Shown: positions 1-11,560 of the stretch, in pieces
How positions within the stretch are numbered: position 1 is the first letter of the stretch
Layout of the letters: every line of letters starts with the position of its first letter
DNA from: Lasioglossum baleicum
Taxonomy: Eukaryota > Arthropoda > Insecta > Hymenoptera > Halictidae
Assembly (NCBI RefSeq): GCF_051020765.1
Contig: NC_134933.1
Span: 7,413,461 to 7,477,460, forward strand
Reading direction: 5' to 3'
DNA length: 64,000 bases
Program-made: the position numbers and the translations under genes
Notes under the pieces: model-generated
Databases searched by the model: none
What the model saw: only the letters and a program-made list of their open reading frames with translations
Told to the model about the DNA's origin: nothing

Positions 1-720
1 ATTCTGTTAATGCAACAACCGGGTACGCTCGGTTCTGAAGTGACAGGACCGCGAACGGCTGATTCGTGCAGCTCGCGTTCGAACGAAGAGTATCATTCAA
101 TGGCGACATTTCGTGCGTCCATAGTCCGTGGCCATCGATGGACATGTTGTGCGCGCCTGTAGCAGGTGAAGGGTTAAACGGTGCGCGTTCGAGCACAACG
201 GTACGGTTACGGGGAAATCGTACGAGCACCAAGACGGTTTTTAAAAAGCGGTCAGGCGAAACGAAGTTAAGCAATGTCGGTTAATGGCGTTTCCGAGTAA
301 GACGAAAGAAATCCAATTTGCCGGTTTCACCGTCACTTTGTCGCAGCGCGGAATCCCCGTAGGAAGTTCAGCTGTGTTGACTGGCCTACAGCGAATTCAA
401 TCAACAAAGCGAAACCTTATTCCGCGCGCGCGAGAGAAACCCCCCACCTCTGGCCGTGTGTCAGCCGATGATAATGCGTTTACCTACACGCTTCTGCGAA
501 CACGTAAGGCTTTCCCGGATCGCCCCGGCTTTTTTTTCTACTCAATTGTCCACGTAACATTTCAATTGCGATCGCCAAAGCCCGTGACTTTCTTCGTCTG
601 TCCGGCCGCTAATCCCACCGATCAATCACCGGGCAATCCGAGCGTCGTGTTACGCGCAGAAGAAGGCGTACGATGACAAAGGTTGTACGCCGACCGATGA
701 CTCACTGACTGCCCAATGAA
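1..720. other. GC-rich block, no supported gene
   Basis: The block is visibly richer in G, C and CpG than the DNA after it. Two back-to-back frames are open on the + strand (66-284 and 284-676), but their products resemble no family I know. They are basic and serine/arginine-rich, as chance frames in such DNA usually are. I see no repeat. It may be an exon edge, a regulatory block or simply a GC-rich segment cut by the window start. Confidence 0.4.
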
Positions 721-2009
721 ATTCCGGTGTCAATCAAGTCCATCTACCCGTAATTCCGCTGCCGATCCTCGGGCACTTGTCAATTCTCCGAACACTGGAA
801 GATGATCACTCACTCTATTCATAATATTCCTGCTTTATTCTGTTCACGAAGCTTTTAGAAATGTGTACCACATTTTTCGGTATCCTTGTTGTTTGAAAAT
901 AGCCTACGAAAATGAGAATTTTTTAGAAAAATGCGGCTTTGCTTCTTAATATTTTCATAAATGAATAACCGAGGACTGAAAGCAATTAATTTGCATAATC
1001 TTTTAAAAATATCAAAATTGCAGGATTATTTGTGAGCGTCCTCAACAATATTGCAATCTGAATAATTGTAAAATAAAATTCGCGGTTGTTCCAGTGTTAA
1101 AGAACACAAATATTTTGTATATTATTTTCGGCATAATACAGTCGAAATTATTAACATCGTAGAGTTTCACGATGCAAAGAGTTCTGTTTTACCTCTCGTA
1201 ATATTTTTGTTGATGCTTTACACCGATTTTTGCGAAATTGTGTCTGGCGTGGATGAGAAACAGTGACGTTCTGGCAGGATAATGTTTGTTTCTACTACTA
1301 GGATAATGTCCCACTTCATCCTGTCTTGTTAAGCCCTTTTATTTCCCTCGCGGTATAGTCGAAGGATAATCTCAGTTTTAATAATAAATTCTGTATTTAG
1401 CAATTTTATGCAAATTTTATCGTCTTTCTAAATGTTCGTATTTATACACTAGTTGTGTGATCATGGTCCATAACAAAAACATGAAATACTGTAAAGCTAG
1501 AACAGAATTAACATGAAATATAAGCTGCTGCATAAATATTTGAACAAATAGTGGAATTGAGTAAAGAGCTTTTATGTTATTCATCATCAATTAAGTATTT
1601 ATTATCGAGACCAATCTGCGTTATTCTGTGATTTCAAATATTCATTGTTTCAAACATCATCAATTTCATTCATGCTTTTACATTTTCACGTTCGTAACCA
1701 GTATCACCAAACTTTTGCAATTAAAAAGTACTCAATTTTTAATTAAACCTCTCGAAAGCAGACGTGTCCATTCTCTTTTCCAGTTTCGGATTTCGAATAC
1801 TCTGGCACTTACAATAAAGAAATTAAAAACGAACTAAATACAACATCATTTTATCAAATTTCATTTTGATCCAATAATGTTAATCGTGTACGTCGATATA
1901 AAACGGATAGATATAAACAAATATTTCTTTCGTATTTTTTGGAGAAGTCCTAAGTGTTCAAAAATATAGAATAATAAACACAAATCATAGTCCGCCGTAT
2001 AATATTCAG
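721..2009. other. AT-rich intergenic DNA
   Basis: Low-complexity AT-rich sequence with many stops in all frames. I see no recognisable gene, RNA or intact mobile element. Confidence 0.5.
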
Positions 2010-2225
2010 AGAGTCCACTATTTTAACGGGAAAATTAAACATTTCTTCCGACCTAGAATGATTCCATTCTGTATGATTTTTTTCATTTTATGGATACCTC
2101 ACAAAATGCTTAAATGTTTAGAAATTGGTCAGATACCAACATATTTATAGTGTAAACAATATTTTGAATAATGGTACAGCAATGTTTAGTGGTGACTTTC
2201 AGAGTCACTAAAATGGTGACAAAAA
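2010..2225 (+). mobile_element. PB-3 (TTAA-type) MITE fragment
   Basis: The left part (about 2020-2080) matches the sequence just inside the PB-3 end at 24667. The right part (about 2145-2225) matches the reverse complement of the PB-3 end at 60197-60295, sharing an imperfect hairpin around CAGAGTCAC. Both TTAA termini are missing, so this is an internal remnant. Confidence 0.5.
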
Positions 2226-2308
2226 TTTTATTTAAATAAAAATTTCGAATAAAGTGGATCTTTTCCAAGTGGCTTTTAAATTTTAGATAAAATTTTTGCC
2301 CAACTCTG
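2226..2308 (-). mobile_element. hAT-like terminal fragment
   Basis: It ends in TTTTTGCCCAACTCTG, the reverse complement of the left terminus of the complete hAT element at 16638. No matching left terminus is visible upstream, so this is a solitary end abutting the PB-3 remnant. Confidence 0.5.
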
Positions 2309-2395
2309 TATCTAATATTCTTAATTTGCGATTGTTAAGATTGTAAAGATGCTTCCCCGAGGAATTATTTACCAAAATTTCTTTGAGTATACATA

Positions 2396-3050
2396 CAGTA
2401 AGGGGCATAACTAATTCCACACACTTTAAATCAGAATAACTTTTATATGAATGGACCAAACGACTTCAATTTCTCTGTAAGGCCAGCAGAATTAGTTTAG
2501 TAAATAACGTCTAATAAATAAGTTTTGAAAAACTGCATTTGGTCGGAAGTGTGAAAAACAATACTAAAAATTGATTTTTACAGCTTTTTTAGCTGGCCCA
2601 ATAACGAAAATTTAAACAATGTGTTTTGTCAACTGATATAAATTGTATACGCTCTGAAAAATTTCATTGAAATTGGTTTACGAATTATAAACGATCGAAA
2701 ATGGTAAAATTTTCCACTTTATGGTACACTACAAATTACCACTTGTAATCGTTTATAATTCGCAAACCAATTAACCAATTTCAATGAAATTTTCAGAGCG
2801 TATATAATTCATACCAGTTGACCAGACACATCTTTTGAATTTTCGTTATTGGCCAGCTAAAAATTTCATAAAAATTAATTTTTACTATTGTTTTTCACAA
2901 TTCCGTCCAAATGCATTTTTTCAACATATTTTCTACACATCATTTACTAAACTAACTCTTCTAGCCTTACAGAGAAATTGAAGTTGTTTGGTCCATTCAT
3001 AAAAAGTTGTTCTGATTTAAAGTGTGTGGAATCTGTTATGTTCCTTACTG
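2396..3050. mobile_element. Tc1/mariner-type fold-back MITE, complete
   Basis: A near-complete inverted repeat of 655 bp. The left arm starts CAGTAAGGGGCATAAC and the right arm ends GTTATGTTCCTTACTG. Each terminus is flanked by TA (2394-2395 and 3051-3052), the Tc1/mariner target. The arms run about 300 bp to a short centre near 2700-2750, with several small indels. No transposase frame is present, so the element is non-autonomous. Confidence 0.85.
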
Positions 3051-3052
3051 TA

Positions 3053-4480
3053 TATTATAGGAAAAATGGCCAAAAGTTTGAATAGACACATTCTCGTTAC
3101 GTTCACAGAATAACGTGAAATAGTTATTGCTAACGTTTTGTAAACCTAGTGTTAACAATGTTGCAACATACAAGCTCAAAATCGAAATTGAATTGCATAT
3201 GGCGCGAATGATCTTGACCATTTTTAAGCAACTCGGAAACCATTAGCCGCGTTCCGAAGGCACGAACGCTAATTAACCTCGATCAGAAAATTAGCGGCGA
3301 AAAATGGTGGGAACGTTGCGAAAATGCCGAAGAAACGCACGCAAGATTCTTGACCGGCCGGCGGCCGTCCGCTGGGCGGTGAACTCGTTGACACCATTCC
3401 CGTGCAGTGATATTTGATCTCGTTAAGGAACGTTTTGAATTTTTATAGAAAGACCTTTCCGAACGGTATGCAAATGCTCGTCTCAATAAACCGCATCCGC
3501 TCGCGCGGTGCATTCAGTTTGACGGACGAAGAGAAAGAGAAGGCGAGGGCGGCAAGTAGAAGGTAGAACGAAGCGTAGACCGGCTAACTACATATCATTT
3601 TCTAAATGCAAATCCCGCGAATCGTCGGGCACGCATTTGCGATTCAGCTTCGCCAGATAACGCGCTCATCGAATTTGTCGCGCGGTGATTTTCGTCGCCG
3701 GCCGTTATTCAACAATTCGTTATTTATGCAAACTCCGTTGGATATTCAGGAGATCGTGCGAAAAGAATCCGTCCCGTCCTGTCCCGCGTCGCCACCCCTC
3801 GCCACCCCGTCCTCCTACTGCTTTTCCTCCACCTCGTCCACCCACATCCCTCCCTCGTAACCCGCCTGAAGAACAATGGTTACGCATCGCGAAGATTTAT
3901 GTATCGTTCCAGGGGATTCAATTCTCGGCAAGCATAGCCGCCTATTCGACCATTTCATTTAATCCCCGGCCGTTTGTTACACGGAAATTGAATTACTCTA
4001 TTTTTGCATCAACAATTCGCGATATACAGGCCGTTACTAAACTCTTTAATGCCGGAGCGTGAACATCCTACCGTTAACAACGATGAGAATTTGCCGTATC
4101 GGCGCAATAACGTAAACGCTCACCCTTCGAATCACCGATATTAACAATCTCCCTGCCATGGCGTGTCAGACACAAGTGGACATCGCAATACCTGGACCAG
4201 AGAATTAATCTTTCCCGTGAAACATCACCCGAAAGAAACTTATCGTTTATTCGGGTTCGCGGAACTGCAATCTGTCGCTGCTCAATGTCCGTGTATTTTT
4301 CAGAAAAATTATTTTGAGTTTGCTGGATTCTCGTGAACTGTTTCTCGTATTGTCAGTCCGATGAGCGAATTGCAGAAAAAAGATGGTTTCGAAAAAGCTG
4401 AATTTTAATTTAAAATTATTTTCTTGAAAATAATTTGTATGCTTCACATGTTGGTTAATTTGTTTTACCCTTAACCGGAT
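3053..4480. other. GC-rich block (about 3260-4140), no supported gene
   Basis: A CpG-rich, non-repetitive segment flanked by AT-rich DNA. Overlapping frames at 3606-3860 and 3685-4062 encode pyrimidine-tract proline/serine strings and look like chance. The sequence around 3650-3730 has TATTTATGCAAA-like homeodomain/POU-type motifs, but nothing decisive. It is a candidate regulatory block only. Confidence 0.35.
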
Positions 4481-5931
4481 TCATCACTGGAGAGATACAA
4501 ATTTTTGAACGCGGTATTGAAGTTTGCACGGGTTTCATTAAACCGAAATTTTGAGAAATTGTGTTATGTTTTCAATGTATTCCTCATTAAATCGCACAAA
4601 AAAGCTAAGAGACTTTTTCAATGGATTCGTGCATGATTCAATATCATAAACCAACTTTAAAAGTTATGCATTTCACAAACAGGAGACGTCGAATGCAGAA
4701 TACATAGCAAATATTTTTCTATAATGTCGATCAAGCAGGAATTTGAAAAAATTGATCAGCTGCGAATCATTTAGCTTTCCATAATACATTCGAGGAGTAA
4801 CCTATTTTTTGCGTTTTAATTGGAATTACGGTTTCCACAAATACAAATTTCTGAAAAAAATTTTCGTTTAATTAAATTCATTAAAATTTTAATACCATGA
4901 TTGAACATTGTTATGCATTTAATTATTCACTGTGAAATGTATGGAAGCGAAAAATGTTGCTTGAAAAAGATTTTAATTTAACGTTGAATATAGAATTAGT
5001 AAAAATATTCCGATAGATACGAGTAAAACTTCCTGTGCTGCGATCATTTTTGAATTAGGGGTGTTCAAATGGTCGGGACGGGTATAGCAATCTATGTTAT
5101 TTATGAATGATCTCGTGTCGGACGTAACTTTAGAAACCCTCAAAATCTCGGTGTGGACCGAGATTCTATTTCAAGGATTGTAGCGTGTCAACCGAGTACA
5201 TAAAGTTGTAGACTCGCATAAAAATTCCAGGGGTTTGTGGGATGATCTTTTTTCGCCGATCCTTACATCGAACTAATAAAAAATTGAACTCCGCCCGCAG
5301 CCAGGCGTAGTTTCTTCTGAAACATAGGAAATGCATTACCGATCTTTTTTTGAGACCGGTCGGTTTATCAGACAAACTTTTATTTTTATTGAAAGTGATC
5401 GAACAAACCTATGATTCTTACTTAGGCAATCTTAGTCGATTTGAGGTTTATAGTGAGTTACTGCTCGAGCTGTTGGATTCGCTACAGGAATACGCTTTTA
5501 GGAGAACAATTCTGCTTAAAATACTATTGGAGATCCATATTTGACTGCCACTCGGGAAATACACGTTCAACTAATATCCAGAATATAAATAATTCTATCG
5601 TGGAAATTGATTGCATATTTTACCTTATCCGATTTTGTTGAGAACGTTGCCCGTCACAGAAGTTGTATTTATCTCAGGCCTTGTTACACTGAAAGGTTGT
5701 GCGAGTTAAATATACAAACAGTCAGTCATAATCCTGTGAACGACAAGTTTCGAATATTTGAGACCGGATATTGAGACAATTTTTGTATTTATACGAATAT
5801 TAAAGAAAGCAGAAATGGGAACGTACAATTTAAAAATAATTGTTAGACTACATGTGAATATATTCAAAGAAATTAAATTTGTTATGATTAATAAACAGTG
5901 AATATGATCTTGCGATTCCGATCGACTGTTT
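4481..5931. other. AT-rich intergenic DNA
   Basis: No gene or known repeat seen. A small perfect hairpin with a 9-bp stem (AATCTCGGT/ACCGAGATT) lies near 5143-5165. Short frames on both strands overlap and resemble nothing. Confidence 0.45.
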
Positions 5932-6256
5932 CCAAGTAAACACATATAAGAAATATCGTAATTTTTCCAGAATCTATTCAACTTTACAAGAAAGAACATG
6001 AAATATGCAAAATCTGTTTCCTTTAAATATTTGAAGTTCATCAGGTTGACATAGACTTTGATCTCGACATTTTTTAACACCTTACATGAAATGCATTATA
6101 CCCTTCCACCCTTTGAAGTAAGCACATATAAGAAATATTGTAATTTTTTCAGAATCTATTCAACTTTACAGAAAGAACGTAAAATATGCAAAATCTGTTT
6201 CCTTTAAACATTTTAAATTCATCAGGCTGGCGTAGACTTTGACCTCGACAACGTTA
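5932..6256. repeat. Tandem duplication, period about 182 bp
   Basis: The segment from about 5937 to 6075 recurs at about 6119-6256 in the same orientation. The shared stretch begins CACATATAAGAAATAT and ends near GACTTTGAYCTCGACA, with scattered substitutions and small indels. The two copies are separated by about 40 bp of less similar sequence. The ORFs on the minus strand here are duplicated with it and are not genes. Confidence 0.75.
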
Positions 6257-7629
6257 CAACACGATTTGAGTGAAAAAGATTGTGCTTTATTGATCATCAA
6301 TAAAAGGGTTCGTAGAAGCTCTAGCGAACAATTGGAATAAGATTGAGGAATCGGAAAGAGCGAATTGATAGTATCAGCTTGAGTTCGCAAATTGCCGTAA
6401 ACTCGAGTCTGAAGAAGAGTCGGTCTTTTTCATCGGTATGTAAATGATCAGCTGCTTGGAGTTGCGCGAATCGAGGCTCCTTTCGTATTCAAACTAAAAG
6501 ATTAATTCTTTAGTGGGCGCGCGTGAAGGCGGCTGGGGCTTCGGCGGGAGCGGCGAATGAGCTCTTGCGCGCGCGAATAGAGAAAAAGAAAAGTGTCTGG
6601 AAATCGTTGAAAGTAACTATGACGTGGCAACAATAAACGGAATACAATGGTTTCAATCGTATCGCGCGGCAGCGGCGCGAGTGCCGCGCTATTTTCATTC
6701 GAAGTATCCTCCGGGCAGCTTACAAGAAGCTCGAAAAAAAAGGAAGAGGGAGAAAGATCGGTGGCGACGGGACGGGGGCGGGAGAGAAAGAAGAAAAAAG
6801 GAAGGAATCGCGACCGATCGATAGGGCACTTAACCTGTTTAGCGCGATTAATCGCATTGCGGATAATGAATCTGTAACGAGCTTCGGCTGGAAACGCCGA
6901 TCGTCGGATTCGCGATCTGGATCAAAAACTGGGGGGACGTCGGCTTGCGTTCCATTTCGCTGGAGGATCTAATGATGAGGATCCTTCTCGATTAGTATCG
7001 GTTCCTAAGAGCAAAGTGTATGTATTTAAGGTATTGTGGGGAGTGTACGACAGAGACGGAAGCAAGGGGAATATCGCGAATTAGAAAGAAAAGGTAGAGT
7101 GGGGGGACAGTCTTGCCTGCGAGACCTTTTTGTCATCTCACCACCTATGAACACATACATAAGTATCAAAGAGTATCAACTCTTAAATGACATCTACTCA
7201 AAAACACCGATTCTTCATTGACACCTCCGCGACAATGCTGCAAGAAAATCATGTGAAAAATAGAAAATCATGAAAAAGAATCGGATCACTCCCATCACTG
7301 CTCGATCAGCATTTTTTGCCGCCATCAAATTGCCCACCATTCGTGGTCGAAATTAGACGCGTTCATTGATACGGTAATCGTCCGCCATCGACTATTGTTT
7401 TTTCAACGGCCGCGGCGAAGTCCGACGGTTAATTATATCAATTAGGTGACCACTATCAAATTTCTTCGAGTGCTCGAGGAGAAATTTGCTCTTGAGTTAA
7501 AAAGGAAATTGGATTGTTCGAAAAACAGAGCCACGAATAAACGTTGTTCTATATTCTCAGCTCGTACTATCGCACGGATGGAATCACAGTCCTCGTTAAC
7601 TACGGGACGACCGATATAAAAGTAATAAC
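6257..7629. other. GC-rich block (about 6510-7110) in AT-rich DNA
   Basis: The GC-rich core has a purine-rich stretch (about 6725-6800) and no repeat family I can match. Frames here are lysine/arginine-rich because of GAA/AGG runs. From about 7110 the sequence returns to ordinary intergenic DNA. No gene supported. Confidence 0.35.
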
Positions 7630-7832
7630 TAGACCGCGGGTTTTTCTGCAAATTCATAATGTTAGAAACTACTCTGCAGAAACATGAGTCGAACAGAAAC
7701 TTGTTTCCTTTATTAGGGTTTTCATTACCGCGAGCACATTATGGAAGCTGTCTTAAACTTCAATAAAAACGCTTCGTTTCATTGTGCGCTGCACAGTCAC
7801 GATCGCTATAAATACACAAAATACGCCGTATA
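7630..7832 (+). mobile_element. hAT-A MITE copy
   Basis: Starts TAGACCGCGGGTTTTTCTGC (End A) and finishes with ATAAATACACAAAATACGCC followed by GTATA (End B), so both diverged termini of the family are present, about 203 bp apart. The flanking octamers are only partly alike, suggesting an old insertion. Confidence 0.6.
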
Positions 7833-8028
7833 ATAATTTTAACTTAAATTAAAATTTCAATTTAATTTAAAAGTTCAACGAATCTTTATTTCGATCGACG
7901 ACAAATTCAAATGTTAGAACAGAGGTGACCTGCGTAATAATTTTAACATTTACGTATAGATTGATCAATGTTCAGAAAATATGAAATATGTTTCGTTGTA
8001 AAAATTTTGACAATATTCACGTGTCATG

Positions 8029-8183
8029 TAGGCAGCGGATTTTATGCATTTATGACAAACATGAGTAGGTGTAATTTACAACAGTAAAAACATTACCAAT
8101 ACCATTGTCACGAATTTATTAAACAAATTAAACAAAAATAATCCAGGTAAAAATTTTTATTTTGCATAGAGATCCGCTGTCCA
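8029..8183 (-). mobile_element. hAT-A MITE copy, both ends present
   Basis: In reverse orientation: it begins with End B (TAGGCAGCGGATTTTATGCA) and ends with the complement of End A (GCATAGAGATCCGCTGTCCA). The flanks GTGTCATG and GTCATGTG share GTCATG, a blurred target duplication. About 155 bp, no coding capacity. Confidence 0.75.
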
Positions 8184-8191
8184 GTCATGTG

Positions 8192-9240
8192 TCTGAAAAA
8201 AGAAACGAGTAAAATTATTAATCTGACCACAGGTGGCTGGTGACTGGATGAAAATAAACGTCAGCAACTGAATAATAAACAGACGGCAGCGTTTGGATAG
8301 CAAATTTTTTGTTTTTGCACAGATTTCTCGACGATTATCCAACTGGTAAACGCTAAGAGTTGATTTCCGCAAATGTTGATTCAGTGGTAGTTTTCGCGAG
8401 AATATGGGATATTTATCGAAGTTCTAAGCAAAGTTTTATGTGAACCGTACGATTGATTTGTGAGATACGTGGCAACCAATTCGGCAAACATCGTCCCGAG
8501 AGAAATAGGTATAAAGTCGCAGCCACTGTTATAAAGTATATGGCAGGCTTTCTATTTTATAACCTGCGAAATAGCTATTTTTATGATTTCTTTCACAGTA
8601 CTTTGGAATTATATACCTGAAACATAAAACTGCGCGAACATGCAAAAAGAATATTTTTTTTCGAGCCGTCAAAGTGGAAACATCTGTAAGAGTGTGAAAC
8701 GCCCTTAACATTTCTGCACTAAGACTACGAATTAACGAAACTGGAAATAGGAAAGTTTTTCATTCATTGATGTGTCAAGATTGTATAGTTTTTGTACGCA
8801 AGCACGTTTCATATCAACAAAATTGCTACTTGTACTAATACTATAATAGTAACATCTTTTTCAAAATATACAAAATCAACAGAATTTTAATCTATGCAAA
8901 TGAGATTATGTTAAAGTAAAGCAAAAAATTACATTTTCGCAAAATTACGTCGACATAACGAACGACATCGATTTTAGTATAAAAACCTCAACTTTATCGA
9001 GCAATAAAAGCGAAACTACTTGAGATATTGGCATAATTTTATTCCGAGGAGTAACGGGAAAACTGTTTTACGTGTATGTAAAATTTCGTTCACGTTAGTC
9101 CACTGGTTACAGAGAAATTATGGCAGCCAATTGCAGGAAGTTCATTTGAACGAACGGTTTAATGTTTCACCAAGTGTATACTTTGCTGAAAAGAAGTGGT
9201 TAGCAGTATCAACATAATAGAGATATTAAACAACAACTCG
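8192..9240. other. AT-rich intergenic DNA
   Basis: No gene, RNA or repeat family seen. The frame at 9020-9217 is short, with no family resemblance. Confidence 0.45.
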
Positions 9241-10456
9241 TAGCCATGGTCTAGTCTAAAATCGATATTTCCGCATATGAGTTCGCCTAATCGGTTCTAC
9301 CGGTGACCACCGCGCCTAGTGGCGGGGTTGGTAGATTCACCGACGACGACTCGTTTACCCTCGGGCGCAATTATAAAAGCTCGGAGGACTCAAGGCCGCC
9401 GGGTCGCCATAAATTCACACCCTACGAGCAGCGAGTAAGCCTTCTCTTCTCCGGACGTGCCATTGATCACGGTAGATAGGTAACTGGCGTGGCGGAGGGG
9501 TTCCAGGCGTTCGACGTGGTTACGTTAATTCTACCAGGCGTCCCAGTTTTCCGCAAGTTGGTCTCGCGGCCTGCCCTTACAGAGCCCTGTCAGGAAATTA
9601 CGAACGGCGGTGTGTTGACAACCGATCCTTCTCTCTGCTCGCAGTTCCACCCTTTTTTTTCTCTCGCGCCGACCTGCCTTCTCATTCCCCTTCTACGTCC
9701 GGGCCACGGATATCTCTCTGTTCAGCTCCCTTTTATTTCCCACCCCCAGAGTCATTAGTCTTCGCGCGCGCGCCCGAGGATCCCTCGACCCTATGAACGC
9801 CGAGGGTTGCCGGCAGATTGAAAGCAAATCAGATATTTATTAATACCCGATATAGACATCCCCCGAAGTCTTAATTGTCCCCGCCAACCCCTAAACCGGG
9901 TGAGAAGTTTACACGGGACGAGACGAGACGAAATGGGACGGGATCAGACGGAACGCAACCCCTACGGTATGGATAACATCGCCACCCACGCACGCTCGGC
10001 TCAACGGGGATCTTGAACGCTTCGAGCGACGAACGGGATTAAGAACTTATGACACTCCACCAGGCGACGCACTGTCACGCCGTACATTTTCTCGTGGGGG
10101 TTATCGGGACGAACGCAAATTGAATTCATCGTTTGTCGCGAACTCCCGCTCAGCTACACTCCAATACTTATCAGCAGGCCACGGGTGTTTATGCAAACTT
10201 CCTCCCGCGTTCACTGTCTTCGCCCGAGAGGATCTTTCCCTTGAAGCGGCATGATTAGATAACGGCAGAGTAACCACTGGAGTTTGACTATTTCTGGGTG
10301 GAACGACGCCTTCGCCTCGCAGTGTCGATTACAGCGGGGTGGTCGATAGGATCTTTGGGCAACGTAAAACAATTTACAGTTTTATCGAATTATAATTAAG
10401 GTCTGCGCCTATATGCAGTGGACTAAAGCAAGTGCATAATTTGTAAAATATATGAT
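9241..10456. other. GC-rich block with promoter-like motif
   Basis: The largest early CpG-rich block runs from about 9280 to 10350. It is not repetitive within the window. The frame at 9489-9758 is pyrimidine-biased and unrecognised. A purine-rich imperfect repeat of GGGACGAGACG-type words lies at about 9910-9955. The block could hold a first exon or an enhancer, but nothing proves either. Confidence 0.35.
9372..9379 (+). promoter_or_regulatory. TATA-box-like motif TATAAAAG
   Basis: A perfect TATAAAAG sits in otherwise GC-rich sequence, a setting where it is less likely to be chance than in the AT-rich surroundings. I do not see a clean TCAKTY initiator 25-35 bp downstream and no coding exon follows that I can recognise. 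Confidence 0.2.
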
Positions 10457-10553
10457 ATGATCACTAGACGGCGGATCTTTATGCGAAATAAACATGTTGT
10501 ATGTGAATTACAAGAAATTAGAGTGCAGTGTGTAGAAATTTATTTCCTTTGTT

Positions 10554-10755
10554 AGTATGTTTGTTTTATGCAAAATAGAAATGTTCTGCATCTTTTGTGG
10601 CAAGCAGGAGTTAAATAAAACTTCATTTCATCCCTTAATGGCGTGTTTACATTGAAAACGAGGTAACATCATTGTTAGATTCTTCTGATAATTTATGGTT
10701 TTAGATTTCACCCAGCTAATTTCTACATAAATGCATAATATCCGCAGTCTACAGA
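10554..10755 (+). mobile_element. hAT-A MITE copy nested in another
   Basis: Its interior aligns well with the copy at 51790-51990: TTATGCAAAATAGAAATG, then the AAGCAGGAGT block, then CACCCAGCTAATTTC. It ends ATATCCGCAGTCTA. The left terminus is degenerate (TAGTATGTTTG). No clear target duplication is left. Confidence 0.65.
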
Positions 10756-10763
10756 TTGCTGCA

Positions 10764-10902
10764 TAAGTTCGTGTCAGATTTTCATGAATGACGCAAACTC
10801 TACTGCACGGCGGAGTGTAAAATAAAATTGATTAATAAAGCTATATTCTTTAAAATTTAACCATTGAATTTGATTTTCAAATCGGGCACGAACTTATGCG
10901 AT
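10764..10902. mobile_element. Small fold-back repeat
   Basis: GCATAAGTTCGTGTCAGATT at the left end is repeated in inverted orientation as the complement of CGGGCACGAACTTATGC at the right end. It is about 140 bp and sits inside the outer hAT-A element, so it inserted later. Mariner-type affiliation is a guess from the terminal motif. Confidence 0.5.
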
Positions 10903-11112
10903 CATCTAATAGGTTGGCAATAATGTAACAGTATCTTTAAATATTTCGAATATGTTTAATGTTTTAAATTACACCGACTAATCTTCCCCATAAATGCATA
11001 AAATCCGCTGTCTAATGATCACCTATATGTTTTCCAAAAAACGATTACTTCTCACGAGGTGTACTTGTTAATTGTAATATATTTCTGTTCGTCAGTAACA
11101 GAGTCTTTGGCT

Positions 11113-11560
11113 GCTCTTTACGTCACCGGACTGAAAATTTGTGCCTTTCTCCTATAAATTATGATGTATTTGGTATGTAATCTACTAGATTCGTACCCGG
11201 GCCGGCTGCCGATCAAAGTTTCGATCTTGTATGATCAATGGTTTAGGAGTTATGCTTGCTTAAAGTTGTGCAATCTGCAGTGTTTTTGACAGGTAAGGGC
11301 GCCACCATATTGGTTTGTAGTGACGACCGTAAGCCGCTTACCGAGCAGAACCGCCGGTCCATGCCCCCCTTCCGACCTAATCACTAACCAACTCGGTAAG
11401 AGGCGCGCGACCGTCACTACAAACCAACATGGCGGCGCCCTTGTCAAAAACACTGAAAAATGAACAACTTTAAGCAAGCATAACTCCTGAACCATTGATC
11501 CTACAGGATCGAAACTTCGATCTGCAGCCGCCCCGGGTACAAATCTACTGGATTACATTA
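11113..11560. mobile_element. Large fold-back element, copy 1
   Basis: The two arms meet at about 11335-11365 and carry GGCGCC-ATATTGG and GTTTGTAGTGACG blocks in inverted orientation. The same element recurs at 51091-51583. The right end is shorter here: after GGATTACATTACATTAATG the terminal stretch present in copy 2 is lost. The minus-strand frame at 11250-11495 arises from the arm and is not a gene. Confidence 0.8.

Larger units (their letters stand above)
10465..11014 (+). mobile_element. hAT-A MITE with 8-bp TSD, containing nested elements
   Basis: Begins TAGACGGCGGATCTTTATGC and ends GCATAAAATCCGCTGTCTA. It is flanked by a perfect 8-bp duplication ATGATCAC (10457-10464 and 11015-11022), diagnostic of the hAT superfamily. 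Unlike the family's usual 150-200 bp, it is 550 bp long because it hosts a second, degenerate hAT-A copy (about 10554-10755) and a small fold-back (about 10764-10902). Confidence 0.85.

Noticed and set aside
66..676. Two adjacent + frames that look like a small operon
   Set aside because: The DNA is eukaryotic in style, the products match nothing, and GC-rich composition explains the open frames.
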